64,000 bases of DNA from contig NZ_JAUSVA010000002.1 of the NCBI RefSeq assembly GCF_030813695.1, forward strand, positions 8,393,501 through 8,457,500, in the 5' to 3' direction. The notes under the pieces are model-generated. The model had not been told where the DNA came from, made no database searches, and worked only from the letters and a program-made list of their open reading frames with translations. Source of the stretch: Kitasatospora herbaricolor. Lineage in GTDB: Bacteria; Actinomycetota; Actinomycetes; Streptomycetales; Streptomycetaceae. The position numbers were made by a program, and so were the translations under genes. This document shows, piece by piece, positions 8,590-18,091 of this stretch (position 1 is its first letter; each line of letters begins with the position of its first letter).

Positions 8590-9462
8590 TCAGTCGTGCG
8601 GGACGACGGCGACCGGTGCCTGTGCGTGGTGGAGGACGGCGTGGGCGACCGGCCCGATCCGCATCCCCGCATGGTGCGGGCGGCGCCGCCGGCCGACCAC
8701 CACGAGGGCGGCGTCGGCGGACAGGTCCACCAGGGCCGAGGAGCCGGTGCCGACGCGGCAGTCCTCGACCAGGACGACGTCCGGGTACTTCTCCCGCCAG
8801 CCGGTCAACGCCTCCGCGAGCAACTCGGCCTCGATCGCGCGGAACTGGTCCGCCTCGGCCTGCGGGGGCACCCACCCGGCGTACCCCCAGACGGCCGGCG
8901 GCGCCCAGCCGTGGACGGCACGCAGCACGGCCCCGAGCCGGGCGGCCTGCTGGAAGGCGAAGTCGATGACGTCGGGGGAGGGGGAGCGGGAGTCGACGCC
9001 GAGGACGACCTCCCGTGCGTCCGGACCGCCGGGGCGTTCGTCCTCGAAGGCGCGGACCAGCACGGTGGGCACCTCGCAGCGGGCGGCGAGGGCGAGGCCG
9101 GCCGAGCCGACCAGCAGCCCCGCGAACCCCCCGAGGCCCCGCGAGCCGAGGACCAGCATCTCGGCTGCGGTGGCGGCCTCGGCCAGCTCGTCGACCGGAT
9201 CGCCGCCGCCGATCAGCTCGGTGTGCACCTCCAACTCCGGGTGGGAGCGCCGGACCTCCGTCCGCGCGTCGGAGAGCATCCGCAGTGAGAGGGCGCGCAC
9301 GTCCGTCGGACGGGACGGGTCCGCGTGGATGTCGTCGAGCCAGGTCCGCGCGTGGACCAGCCGCAGGGGGATCCCCCGGCGGAAGGCCTCGCCGGCTGCC
9401 CATCGGGCTGCTGCGGTGCTCTGCGACGAGCCGTCGACGCCGGCAAGCAGGTACTGGGTCAT
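8590..9462 (-). CDS. Tandem-domain universal stress protein 1
   Basis: 290 residues made of two USP domains. Domain 1 starts YLLAGVDGSSQSTAAARWA and ends with the nucleotide-binding loop LVLGSRGLGGFAGLLVGSAG. Domain 2 starts EVVLGVDSRSPSPDVIDFAF and ends VVVGRRRRPHHAGMRIGPVA. The intact G-x2-G-x9-G(S/T) loop of domain 1 predicts ATP binding, as in M. tuberculosis Rv2623; domain 2 has a degenerate loop. It is cytosolic. ATG 9462 has GGAG 10 nt upstream. It is divergent from the next USP, with a DevR-like box between them. Confidence 0.9.
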   Translation of the reverse strand: MTQYLLAGVDGSSQSTAAARWAAGEAFRRGIPLRLVHARTWLDDIHADPSRPTDVRALSLRMLSDARTEVRRSHPELEVHTELIGGGDPVDELAEAATAAEMLVLGSRGLGGFAGLLVGSAGLALAARCEVPTVLVRAFEDERPGGPDAREVVLGVDSRSPSPDVIDFAFQQAARLGAVLRAVHGWAPPAVWGYAGWVPPQAEADQFRAIEAELLAEALTGWREKYPDVVLVEDCRVGTGSSALVDLSADAALVVVGRRRRPHHAGMRIGPVAHAVLHHAQAPVAVVPHD

Positions 9463-10046
9463 GGGAACTGGTCTCCTGCGCTGTGGTGGGGCTGGGGTGG
9501 AAGGGCGGTGGTGCTGAGATCCGGGGCCCGCGCCGTGCGGCGCACCTGCACCGGTCGGAATGCCCCGCCAGCTTCCGCCGGCCGGGGCAGCGGCGGGTAG
9601 GGGCCGGCCGGCCTCCGGCCCAGGGCCGTAGGTCCCGGGCTCCGCCCGCGGGTCGGGCCCGGCCGGCCCTGTGCACGACTCGGGCGGGAGCGTGACGCTG
9701 GAGCCCGCCCCAGGCGCCGACGTCGTGCCCGGGCGGCCGTGGGGACCGGCGCCGTGCCGCGGGCCCGGGCAGGCGTTCGCGGACGCGGACCTGTGCCTCC
9801 GCGGGGCCGGGACCGGGGCCGGTTCGGTCCGTCCGAGGCGCCCCGGCCCCGACCCGTCGGGTGAATCGGCGTCAGACGGACGCACATCCGGTTCCTGTTG
9901 TCCGTGCTGCCCGCCGGCGGCCGAGGGGTGACAGGGCATCACGACCGGCAGTCCGGGCGGGAGGCACGGCGCCGGCCCGCCCGAGGCCACCGGCCGTACC
10001 CGGACAGCTCGACCCGGATCGATCCGACCACAAGGAGCTGAGCACC
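9463..10046. other. Divergent control region between two USP genes
   Basis: About 580 bp with no credible gene. It contains the DevR-like box at 9623-9636 and several GGCC-rich stretches, and AAGGAG just before 10047. The open frames crossing it are Arg/Pro-rich and lack start signals. Confidence 0.5.
9623..9636. promoter_or_regulatory. DevR-like box between divergent USP genes
   Basis: GGGCCG-TA-GGTCCC: both outer GGG/CCC arms are kept in the 14-bp spacing. It lies 161 bp before the minus-strand USP and 411 bp before the plus-strand USP. Confidence 0.45.
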
Positions 10047-10865
10047 ATGGACCTGCCCGTAGCCGTCGGCGTGGACACCTCGACGGCAAGCCTGGCGGCG
10101 GCCGACTGGGCCGCGGCCGAGGCGGCCGTCCGCGATCGCCCGCTGCGTGTCCTGCACGCGCTGCCCCTGATGCCGCACCTGCTGCCGGGTGGAACGCGCC
10201 GGTCGCAGCTGGACGGCAGCCGTCTGCTCCACGAGGTCCAACACGTCCTCGCGGTGCGGCACCCGCAGGTGCGCGCGCACACCGAAGAGGTCCACGACGT
10301 CGCCACCGCAGCCCTGGTGGCTGCCGCGGAGGCCGCCGAACTCCTGGTCCTGGCGGCACGTGGCGACGGCGGCTTCCCCGGGCTCCGGGTCGGATCCACC
10401 GCCCTCCACGTGGTCGCGAGGGCCTCCTGCCCGACGGTGCTGCTGCCGGCGGAGGCGGTGGACGCGGGCCTGCGCGATCACCTCGCCGTCGCCGTCGACG
10501 CCCGCCGTCCGCACGGCCCGGCGCTCGACTTCGCCTTCGAGACCGCGCGCAGCCACGGTCTGCCGCTCCGGGTCCTGCACGTCTTTCCGGCTGCGGGGCC
10601 GGCCGGACCTGCCGCCGGACGCGAGGCCGAGGCCGCGCTGCTCGCCTCCGCCCTCGCCCCGTGGAAGGTCGCCCATCCGGATGTCGAGGTCGCCCGGGAC
10701 GCCGAGCCCGGCGGCGTGGGGCTGGCGCTGGTCGAGGCCTCGGCCAAGGCCCGGTTGCTGATCCTCGGGCGACGGCCCGGCGCCACGGACGGGCGGCTGG
10801 GCCCCGTCGCCCACGCCGTCCTGCACCACGCGGCCTGCCCGGTCGCCGTGGTGCCGGGCGTCTGA
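10047..10865 (+). CDS. Tandem-domain universal stress protein 2
   Basis: 272 residues, two USP domains (about 1-140 and 146-272). Domain 1 starts PVAVGVDTSTASLAAADWA. Its loop, LVLAARGDGGFPGLRVGSTA, keeps most glycines but has Ala-Arg-Gly-Asp in place of Gly-Ser-Arg-Gly, so ATP binding is less sure. Domain 2 ends LILGRRPGATDGRLGPVAHA. AAGGAG 11 nt upstream supports ATG 10047. It stands 140 bp ahead of the next USP in the same direction, with a palindrome in the gap. Confidence 0.87.
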   Translation: MDLPVAVGVDTSTASLAAADWAAAEAAVRDRPLRVLHALPLMPHLLPGGTRRSQLDGSRLLHEVQHVLAVRHPQVRAHTEEVHDVATAALVAAAEAAELLVLAARGDGGFPGLRVGSTALHVVARASCPTVLLPAEAVDAGLRDHLAVAVDARRPHGPALDFAFETARSHGLPLRVLHVFPAAGPAGPAAGREAEAALLASALAPWKVAHPDVEVARDAEPGGVGLALVEASAKARLLILGRRPGATDGRLGPVAHAVLHHAACPVAVVPGV

Positions 10866-10876
10866 GCCCGGACACC

Positions 10877-10891
10877 GGGACCTTCGGGCCC
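10877..10891. promoter_or_regulatory. DevR-like box variant upstream of USP 3
   Basis: GGGACC-TTC-GGGCCC has the same half-sites as the other boxes but one extra central base. It lies 115 bp before the ATG at 11006. Confidence 0.35.
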
Positions 10892-11005
10892 GTGGCGGGG
10901 CCGGCCGGCACCTGGGCCGGGCCGGGGACGCGGCAGGAGAGTGCCGATGGACAACGGCCGCGCGAATCCGCGCCGCGGCCGGTCGAGGCGATGGAGGACA
11001 CGGCC

Positions 11006-11868
11006 ATGAAGCACGCCGTAGTGGTGGGGATCGACGGATCGGCGCAGAGTGCGGCGGCCGCCGGATGGGCGGCCGAGGAGGCTCGTCGAACCGGGCGAAG
11101 CCTGCGCATGGTCCACGTTGTGCACGCGGAGGGCGGCGACTTCGCCCGGGCGGGGCGGCCGGCGGACGGGCTGCCCCGGTCCGTGGCCGAGATCCGCGAC
11201 CGGATCTCGGCCTTGCTGCCCGAACTGGGGACCACCTGCGAGCAGGTCCCCGGGACCCCTGCGTACGCGCTGGCCGCCGCGGGGGAGCGGGACGGCCTGC
11301 TCGTCCTCGGCTCCCGAGGGCTCGGGGGTGTCACAGGCCTGCTGGTCGGCTCCGTCGGACTTCGGACGGCGGCCCACGCCAGGTGCCCCGTCGTCCTGGT
11401 CCGGGACGGCGCCGGCGGAACGGCCGCAGAGCGGAGCGAAGTCCTGGTGGGAGTGCAGGGCGACCGGCCCTGCGACGCGGTGCTCGCGTTCGCCTTCGAC
11501 CAAGCGGCTCGTCGCGGGGCCGTCCTGCGCGCGGTGGAGGCCCGGACGACCCCCGCCGGGGCCCGTACCGGACTCAGGCTCCGCTGGACCAGCAGGCGAT
11601 CACGCGGTCGCTGACGGCGGATCGGCTGGTGCACCTCCAGGACGCGCTGGGCCGCTGGCGGGAGAGGTTCCCCGACGTCCTCACGCGGGCCGAAGTGGTG
11701 CACGGCGGCGCGGCCGAGGCGCTGCTGGAAGCCTCGAACAGTGCGGCCCTGGTCGTGCTGGGACGGCGGGCGCCCGGGCTCCCCATGGCCGCACCCCGCC
11801 TGGGACCGGTGACCCATGTCGTCCTCCACCGCGCCCACGTCCCGGTCGCCGTCGTACCGCACGACTGA
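11006..11868 (+). pseudogene. Tandem universal stress protein 3, interrupted by a frameshift
   Basis: From ATG 11006 (GGAGGA 8 nt upstream) the frame encodes a full first USP domain (VVVGIDGSAQSAAAAGWA, loop LVLGSRGLGGVTGLLVGSVG) and the start of the second (LVGVQGDRPCDAVLAFAF), then runs into nonsense and stops at 11614. The missing second half (LDQQAITRSLTADRLVHLQD, then LVVLGRRAPGLPMAAPRLGP) continues in another frame to 11868. The frame change lies between about 11545 and 11595 and fits loss of one base. The intact gene would encode about 287 residues. Either a recent pseudogene or a sequence error. Confidence 0.8.
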
Positions 11869-11992
11869 GGCCGGCCGCCGGTGGCCGCGGCGGGGCGACG
11901 GCGCGTCCGGGGCGGACCGGGCCGGACCGGTGCCGGCCGGGCACGGCCACGGTGCGCGGCAGTGCCGGCGGGCCCAACCGCCCGGCGGACAA

Positions 11993-12006
11993 GGGACCTT
12001 CGGCCC
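11993..12006. promoter_or_regulatory. DevR-like box upstream of adhE
   Basis: GGGACC-TT-CGGCCC, 118 bp before the adhE start at 12124. The GGGAC half is identical to the mycobacterial DosR half-site. Confidence 0.6.
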
Positions 12007-12123
12007 GAAGGCCTGCCCCGTCCGGCAGGGGCCGCCGCCGCGGCCGCCACGAAAAGCTGTGTGACGAGGCGCCGGGTGACCGGAAACGCCCCACCCGGAC
12101 GACGAACCGAAAGGTGGTCCACC

Positions 12124-14841
12124 ATGCCCCGCAGCCCGCTGACCGCGAAGAGCGCCGAGCACGCGAAGAGTGCCGAGCCCGCGCGGATCCCCGTCCCCGC
12201 CCCGGTCGTCCCGCCCGCGGCGGCCGCCGACCGGCCGGTCCGGGGACCGGTCGCCGCCGAGGTGGACCGGCTGGTCGCCGGAGCGGTGACCGCCCTTCAG
12301 GAGTACGCCTCGTTCACCCAGGAGAAGGTCGACCACATCGTCAGGAAGGCATCGCTGGCGGCGCTCGCCCAGCACACCGGACTCGCGGTGCTGGCGGTGG
12401 AGGAGACCGGGCGCGGGGTGTTCGAGGACAAGGCGGTGAAGAACGTCTTCGCCTGCGAGAACGTCACCCACGTGATGGCCGGCGTGAGGACGGTGGGGGT
12501 GGTGCGGCGGGACGAGATCGACGGGATCGTGGAGATCGCCGAGCCGGTCGGCGTGGTCGCCGGCGTCACGCCGGTGACGAACCCGACCTCCACCACGATC
12601 TTCAAGTGCCTGCTCGCCCTCAAGACCCGCAACCCGATCGTCTTCGCCTTCCACCCTGCGGCGCAGCGCTGTTCCGCCGAGGCGGCCCGGATCGTGCGGG
12701 ACGCGGCGGTGGCGGCCGGGGCGCCGGTGCACTGCATCCAGTGGATCGAGCGGCCGTCGATGCCGGCCACCGAGGCCCTGATGAACCATCCGGACGTCGC
12801 CACCATTCTCGCCACCGGCGGCAACGCGATGGTCCGGGCCGCGTACTCGTGCGGCAAGCCCGCCCTCGGCGTCGGTGCGGGCAACGTGCCCGCCTATGTC
12901 GAGCGGACCGCGGACCTCAGGCAGGCGGTCAACGACATCGTGCTGTCCAAGTCCTTCGACAACGGCATGATCTGCGCCTCGGAGCAGGCCGTCATCCTGG
13001 ACGCGGAGATCCGCGACGCGGCGATCGCCGAGTTCCGCGGGCTGAAGGCCCACCTCTCCACGGCGGAGGAGAAGGCCCTCCTGGAGCGGTACCTGTTCGG
13101 CGTCGGCGACGGGGCCGCCTGCACCGGCGACCGGCTGAACGCCGCGGTGGTGGGCCGCTCCGCCGTACAGATCGCCGCGGCAGCCGGGTTCACCGTGCCC
13201 GCCGACACCTCCGTCATCCTGGTGGAGACGGAGGAGGTCGGACCGTCCGAGCCGCTGACGCGCGAGAAGCTCTGCCCGGTGCTGGCCGTGCTGACCGCCG
13301 ACTCACGCCGGCGCGGAATCGAACTCGCGGCCGCCATGGTGGAGTTCAACGGCCTCGGGCACTCCGCGGCGGTGCACACCCAGGACGAGGCGTTCGTCGA
13401 GGAGTTCGGGCACGCGGTGAAGGCGTGCCGGATCATCTGGAACGCACCCAGCTCCCAGGGCGGGATCGGCGACGTCTACAACGCCTTCATGCCCTCGCTC
13501 ACGCTCGGCTGCGGTTCCTACGGCCACAACTCGGTGGCCGGCAACGTCTCGGCGCTCAACCTCGTCAACATCAAGCGGATCGGGCGGCGCAACACCAACA
13601 TGCAGTGGTTCAAGGTCCCGCCGAAGATCTACTTCGAACGCAACTCCGTCAAGTACCTGGCCAGCATGCCGAACGCCCACCGGATCGTCGTCGTCACCGA
13701 CCGGACCATGGTCGAGGTCGGCCACCTGGAGCGGATCCGCGCGATCCTGGACCGGCGGCCCGCGCCGGTCGAGGTCCGGGTGGTCGACTTCGTCGAGCCC
13801 AACCCGAGCATCGACACCGTGCGCAGGGGCGCCGAACTGATGCGCGACTTCCGGCCCGACACCATCATCGCGCTGGGCGGTGGGTCGCCGATGGACGCCG
13901 CCAAGGTGATGTGGCTGATGTACGAGCACCCGGAGGTGGACTTCGCCGACCTGAAGGAGAAGTTCTTCGACATCCGCAAGCGCGCGTTCACCTTTCCCGA
14001 CCTCGGCGAGAAGGCCAAGCTGGTCTGTGTCCCGACCACCTCGGGCACCGGGAGCGAGGTCACGCCGTTCGCGGTCATCACCGACAGCGCCACCGGTCAG
14101 AAGTACCCGCTCGCCGACTATGCCCTCACCCCCAGTGTCGCGATCTGCGACCCGGCACTCACCACCCACCTGCCGGCCGCGGTCACCGCGGACACCGGCT
14201 TCGACGCCCTCACCCACTGCATCGAGACCTATGTCTCGGTCTACGCGAACGACTTCACCGACGGCCTGGCGCTCCAGGGCATCCGGCTGATCTTCGAGAA
14301 CCTGGAACGGGCCGTCACCGACGGGCCGAACGACCCGGTCGCCCGGGAGAAGATGCACAACGCCGGCACCATCGCCGGGATGGCCTTCGGCTCCGCCTTC
14401 CTGGGCGTCGTCCACGCCATGGCCCACACCCTGGGCGGCACCTTCCACCTCGCCCACGGTCGCACCAACGCACTGCTCCTGCCGCACGTCATCCGCTACA
14501 ACGGCGGGGCGCCGGCCAAGGTCACCGGCTGGCCCAAGTACCGGAGCTACATCGCCCCGGAGCGCTACCAGGCCGTCGCCCGGACGCTCGGTCTGCCCGC
14601 CGACACCCCCGAGCAGGGCGTCGAGGCGCTGGCGCAGGCCGTCGAGGGACTGCGCGACCGGGTCGGCATCCCCCGCTCGTTCAAGGAGGCGGGAGTGGAC
14701 GAGGCAGCCTTCCTGGCCGCCCTTCCGCAGCAGGCGATGAACGCCTACGAGGACCAGTGCGCCCCGGCCAATCCCCGGATGCCGATGCTCGACGACATGC
14801 GGCAGCTGATGCGTCAGGCCTACTACGGCCACCGGATCTGA
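12124..14841 (+). CDS. adhE: Bifunctional acetaldehyde-CoA/alcohol dehydrogenase
   Basis: 905 residues, the usual AdhE size plus an Ala/Pro-rich N-terminal extension of about 40. Residues about 45-450 form the CoA-acylating aldehyde dehydrogenase, with catalytic Cys284 in NGMICASEQ. The C-terminal half is an iron-dependent alcohol dehydrogenase with GGGSPMDAAKVMW and the metal-ligand region HAMAHTLGGTFHLAHGRTN. It reduces acetyl-CoA to ethanol with 2 NADH and normally forms cytosolic spirosomes. AAAGGTGG precedes the ATG. Pyruvate formate-lyase and its activase follow, so acetyl-CoA from pyruvate can be turned into ethanol without oxygen. Confidence 0.96.
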   Translation: MPRSPLTAKSAEHAKSAEPARIPVPAPVVPPAAAADRPVRGPVAAEVDRLVAGAVTALQEYASFTQEKVDHIVRKASLAALAQHTGLAVLAVEETGRGVFEDKAVKNVFACENVTHVMAGVRTVGVVRRDEIDGIVEIAEPVGVVAGVTPVTNPTSTTIFKCLLALKTRNPIVFAFHPAAQRCSAEAARIVRDAAVAAGAPVHCIQWIERPSMPATEALMNHPDVATILATGGNAMVRAAYSCGKPALGVGAGNVPAYVERTADLRQAVNDIVLSKSFDNGMICASEQAVILDAEIRDAAIAEFRGLKAHLSTAEEKALLERYLFGVGDGAACTGDRLNAAVVGRSAVQIAAAAGFTVPADTSVILVETEEVGPSEPLTREKLCPVLAVLTADSRRRGIELAAAMVEFNGLGHSAAVHTQDEAFVEEFGHAVKACRIIWNAPSSQGGIGDVYNAFMPSLTLGCGSYGHNSVAGNVSALNLVNIKRIGRRNTNMQWFKVPPKIYFERNSVKYLASMPNAHRIVVVTDRTMVEVGHLERIRAILDRRPAPVEVRVVDFVEPNPSIDTVRRGAELMRDFRPDTIIALGGGSPMDAAKVMWLMYEHPEVDFADLKEKFFDIRKRAFTFPDLGEKAKLVCVPTTSGTGSEVTPFAVITDSATGQKYPLADYALTPSVAICDPALTTHLPAAVTADTGFDALTHCIETYVSVYANDFTDGLALQGIRLIFENLERAVTDGPNDPVAREKMHNAGTIAGMAFGSAFLGVVHAMAHTLGGTFHLAHGRTNALLLPHVIRYNGGAPAKVTGWPKYRSYIAPERYQAVARTLGLPADTPEQGVEALAQAVEGLRDRVGIPRSFKEAGVDEAAFLAALPQQAMNAYEDQCAPANPRMPMLDDMRQLMRQAYYGHRI

Positions 14842-14934
14842 ACACCACCGGCCCCACCCGGGGCCGCCCCGGCCGTGCGGATCCGCCGGCGGGACCAGCG
14901 AGGTGCCGAGGGCACCGAAAGGGGAACGGCGACC

Positions 14935-17202
14935 ATGACCACCGAGCAGGCGGAGACGACCGCCGGCAGTGCCTGGGCCGGATTCAAGGGCGGCCTGTGG
15001 CGCGACGCGATCGACGTGCGCGACTTCATCCAGCACAACTACACCCCGTACGACGGCGACGGGGGCTTCCTGACCGGCCCCACCGAGCGCACCTCTTCGG
15101 TCTGGAGGAAGATCACCGACAGGTTCCCCGAGGAGCGGGCCAAGGGCGTGTACGACGTCGCCCACGACATCCCCTCCACCATCACCGCGCACGCCCCCGG
15201 CTGGATCGACCGGGACCGCGAACTGATCGTCGGCCTGCAGACCGATGCCCCGCTGAAGCGCGCCATCATGCCCAACGGCGGCTGGCGGATGGTGGCCGGA
15301 GCCCTGGAGACCTACGGCTACCCGGTCTCCGCCGAACTGGCGACCGTCTTCACCACGTACCGCAAGACCCACAACGCGGGCGTCTTCGACGCCTACACCC
15401 CCGACATCCTGGCCGCCCGCCGGGCCGGGATCATCACCGGGCTCCCCGATGCCTACGGTCGCGGCCGGATCATCGGCGACTACCGCCGCGTCGCGCTCTA
15501 CGGCGTGGACCGGCTGATCACCGCGAAGCGGGCGGAGAAGGCGGAGCTGGACGCCGCGCCGGCCGACCCGGGCCGGTTGGAGGCCGTCATCCGGGACCGT
15601 GAGGAACTCGCCGAGCAGATCAGGGCCCTGCAGGAACTCAAGGAGATGGCCTGCGCCTACGGCTACGACGTCTCCGGCCCGGCGCGGACCGGTCGGGAGG
15701 CCGTCCAGTGGCTGTACTTCGCCTACCTGGCGGCGGTGAAGGAGCAGAACGGTGCGGCCATGTCGCTCGGCCGCACCTCCACCTTCCTCGACGTCTACCT
15801 CCAACGGGACATCACCGAGGGCCGGCTGACCGAGAGCGGCGCCCAGGAACTGGTCGACGACTTCGTCATCAAGCTTCGGATCGTCCGCTTCCTGCGCACC
15901 CCCGAGTACGACCAGTTGTTCTCGGGCGACCCGACCTGGGTCACCGAGTCGATCGGCGGCATCGGCCAGGACGGGCGCCCGCTGGTCACCCGCACCTCCT
16001 TCCGCTACCTGCAGACCCTGTACAACCTCGGCCCGGCGCCCGAGCCGAACATGACCGTCTTCTGGTCGCCGCGACTCCCGCGTGGATTCAAGGAGTTCTG
16101 CGCAAAGGCGTCGATCGACACCTCCAGCATCCAGTACGAGTCGGACGAGCTGATGCGCCCGCGGACCGGCGACGACACCGCCATCGCCTGCTGCGTGTCG
16201 GCGATGGCGGTGGGCCGGCAGATGCAGTTCTTCGGCGCCCGGGTCAACCTCGCCAAGACCCTGCTGTACGCGATCAACGGCGGCCGGGACGAGATGTCCG
16301 GGGCCCAGGTCGGCCCGGACACCGGTGCGCTCACCTCGGAGGTGCTCGACCACGAGGAGGTGCTGGAGAAGCTCGACCGGCAGATGGACTGGCTGGCCGA
16401 GACGTACGTCCACGCCCTCAACGTGATCCACTACATGCACGACAGGTACGCGTACGAGCGCCTGGAGATGGCGCTGCACGACCGCGACGTGCGCAGGACG
16501 ATGGCCTGCGGGATCGCCGGTCTCTCCGTCGCGGCCGACTCCCTCGCCGCCATCCGGTACGCGAGGGTCGCCCCGGTGCGGGACGCGACGGGCCTGGCCA
16601 CCGACTACCGGATCGACGGCGAATACCCCGCCTACGGAAACAACGACGACCGTGCGGACTCGATCGCGGTCGACCTGGTCGAGCGGTTCATGGCGAAGGT
16701 CCGCAGGCACCCCACGTACCGGGGGGCCGAACACACCCAGTCCGTCCTGACCATCACCTCCAACGTCGTCTACGGCAAGAAGACCGGAAACACCCCCGAC
16801 GGGCGCCGGTCCGGCGAACCCTTCTCCCCGGGGGCCAACCCGATGAACGGCAGGGACCGGCACGGCTACGTGACCAGCGCTCTCTCGGTCGCCAAGTTGC
16901 CGTACGAGCACGCCCAGGACGGCATCTCGCTGACCAACACCGTCACCCCCGAGGCGCTCGGCCGCACCCCGCAGGAACGGATCGCCAACCTGGCGGGCGT
17001 CCTGGACGGTTTCACGACGGTGGGCGGATTCCACATGAACGTCAACGTGCTCGACCGCGTCACCCTGCTGGACGCCATGGAGCACCCGGAGAAGTACCCG
17101 CAGCTGACGATCCGGGTCAGCGGCTACGCCGTCAACTTCGTCCGGCTGACCCGCGAGCAGCAGCTCGACGTGGTCAACCGCACCTTCCACGGCTCGCTGT
17201 AG
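14935..17202 (+). CDS. pflB: Pyruvate formate-lyase (formate C-acetyltransferase)
   Basis: 755 residues, close to E. coli PflB in length. The two active-site cysteines are adjacent (Cys419-Cys420 in DTAIACCVSAM), and the glycyl-radical motif RVSGYAVNFVRL puts the radical on Gly730, 26 residues from the end. The adjacent Cys pair marks true PFL rather than a glycerol/diol dehydratase. Reaction: pyruvate + CoA to acetyl-CoA + formate; the radical is destroyed by O2. AAAGGGGA precedes the ATG, and the gene starts 93 bp after adhE. The activase follows 20 bp later. No formate dehydrogenase or formate channel gene is in the window. Confidence 0.96.
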   Translation: MTTEQAETTAGSAWAGFKGGLWRDAIDVRDFIQHNYTPYDGDGGFLTGPTERTSSVWRKITDRFPEERAKGVYDVAHDIPSTITAHAPGWIDRDRELIVGLQTDAPLKRAIMPNGGWRMVAGALETYGYPVSAELATVFTTYRKTHNAGVFDAYTPDILAARRAGIITGLPDAYGRGRIIGDYRRVALYGVDRLITAKRAEKAELDAAPADPGRLEAVIRDREELAEQIRALQELKEMACAYGYDVSGPARTGREAVQWLYFAYLAAVKEQNGAAMSLGRTSTFLDVYLQRDITEGRLTESGAQELVDDFVIKLRIVRFLRTPEYDQLFSGDPTWVTESIGGIGQDGRPLVTRTSFRYLQTLYNLGPAPEPNMTVFWSPRLPRGFKEFCAKASIDTSSIQYESDELMRPRTGDDTAIACCVSAMAVGRQMQFFGARVNLAKTLLYAINGGRDEMSGAQVGPDTGALTSEVLDHEEVLEKLDRQMDWLAETYVHALNVIHYMHDRYAYERLEMALHDRDVRRTMACGIAGLSVAADSLAAIRYARVAPVRDATGLATDYRIDGEYPAYGNNDDRADSIAVDLVERFMAKVRRHPTYRGAEHTQSVLTITSNVVYGKKTGNTPDGRRSGEPFSPGANPMNGRDRHGYVTSALSVAKLPYEHAQDGISLTNTVTPEALGRTPQERIANLAGVLDGFTTVGGFHMNVNVLDRVTLLDAMEHPEKYPQLTIRVSGYAVNFVRLTREQQLDVVNRTFHGSL

Positions 17203-17222
17203 CCGGCCCAGGAGGACTCCCC

Positions 17223-17999
17223 ATGGCTGTCACGCTCGGCACCGCAGTCCCGGTCGGGCCGCCTCCGGCCCGCACCGGCTCGGTGCACTCCTGGGACGTG
17301 TCCACCGGCGTGGACGGCCCCGGCACCCGGTTCGTGGTCTTTTTGGCCGGGTGCCCGCTGACCTGCCTCTACTGTCACAACCCCGACACCTGGCGGATGC
17401 CGGACGGCACCCGCACCGGCGTCGACGCCGTGGTCACCGAGGCCAGGCGGCACGCCGCCTTCATCCACGCGGCCGGCGGCGGGGCGACCCTCACCGGCGG
17501 CGAACCGCTGCTCCAACCCGCCTTCTGCGCCGAACTGTTCCACCGCTTCAAGCACGAGCTCGGGCTGCACACGGCGCTGGACACCTCCGGCTTCCTCGGC
17601 GCCCGCGCGGGTGACGGGCTGCTGGCCGACGTCGACCTCGTCCTGCTCGACGTCAAGTCCTGGGATCGCGACCTCTACCTGCGCCTCACCGGACAGCACC
17701 TGGAACCCACACTGGACTTCGCCCGCCGGCTGGCCGACCTCGGCAAGGAGGTGTGGGTCCGGTTCGTGCTCGTCCCCGGGCTGACCGACGGGCCGGCGAA
17801 CGTCGAGGGCGTCGCGGGCTTCGCCGCCTCGCTCGGCAACGTCGCACGGGTGGACGTCCTGCCCTTCCACAACCTGGGCTCCGCGAAGTACCGGGCCCGG
17901 GGGAGGCCGTTCCCGCTCGAAGGCACCCCGGCGCCGAACGCTGAACAACTGGAAGCAGCCCGGTCGGTGTTCGCCGACCACGGCCTGCACGCGGTGTGA
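17223..17999 (+). CDS. pflA: Pyruvate formate-lyase activating enzyme
   Basis: 258 residues. The radical-SAM cluster motif CPLTCLYC (Cys-x3-Cys-x2-Cys, about residues 44-51) is followed by HNPDTW and the SAM-binding TLTGGEPLLQ. No extra ferredoxin-like Cys clusters are present, so this is the PflA type and not the larger glycerol-dehydratase activase type. It makes the glycyl radical on PflB from SAM and a reduced [4Fe-4S] cluster. AGGAGGA lies 8 nt before ATG 17223. It is the last gene of the adhE-pflB-pflA unit. Confidence 0.95.
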   Translation: MAVTLGTAVPVGPPPARTGSVHSWDVSTGVDGPGTRFVVFLAGCPLTCLYCHNPDTWRMPDGTRTGVDAVVTEARRHAAFIHAAGGGATLTGGEPLLQPAFCAELFHRFKHELGLHTALDTSGFLGARAGDGLLADVDLVLLDVKSWDRDLYLRLTGQHLEPTLDFARRLADLGKEVWVRFVLVPGLTDGPANVEGVAGFAASLGNVARVDVLPFHNLGSAKYRARGRPFPLEGTPAPNAEQLEAARSVFADHGLHAV

Positions 18000-18062
18000 C
18001 GCGGGGGCGCCGTGCACCGTCCTCCGAGCCCCGCCGCTCCCGCGGCCCGAGGGCGCGTCCGG

Positions 18063-18084
18063 CCGGGGGCCGTGCGGCCCCCGG
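18063..18084. terminator. Hairpin between convergent pflA and flavodoxin genes
   Basis: CCGGGGGCC-GTGC-GGCCCCCGG: perfect 9-bp stem, 4-nt loop, in the 92-bp gap between pflA (ends 17999) and the minus-strand flavodoxin gene (ends 18092). Confidence 0.65.
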
Positions 18085-18091
18085 CGGGTGG

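Noticed and set aside
11049..15602. Long plus-strand frame overlapping USP 3, adhE and pflB
   Set aside because: Arg/Gly-rich shadow of the real genes in another frame; no start signal or motif.
13303..17190. Very long open frame on the minus strand opposite adhE and pflB
   Set aside because: Antisense frames in GC-rich genes stay open because of codon bias. The translation is repetitive and Val/Gly/Asp/His-rich without motifs, while the plus strand encodes complete AdhE and PFL.
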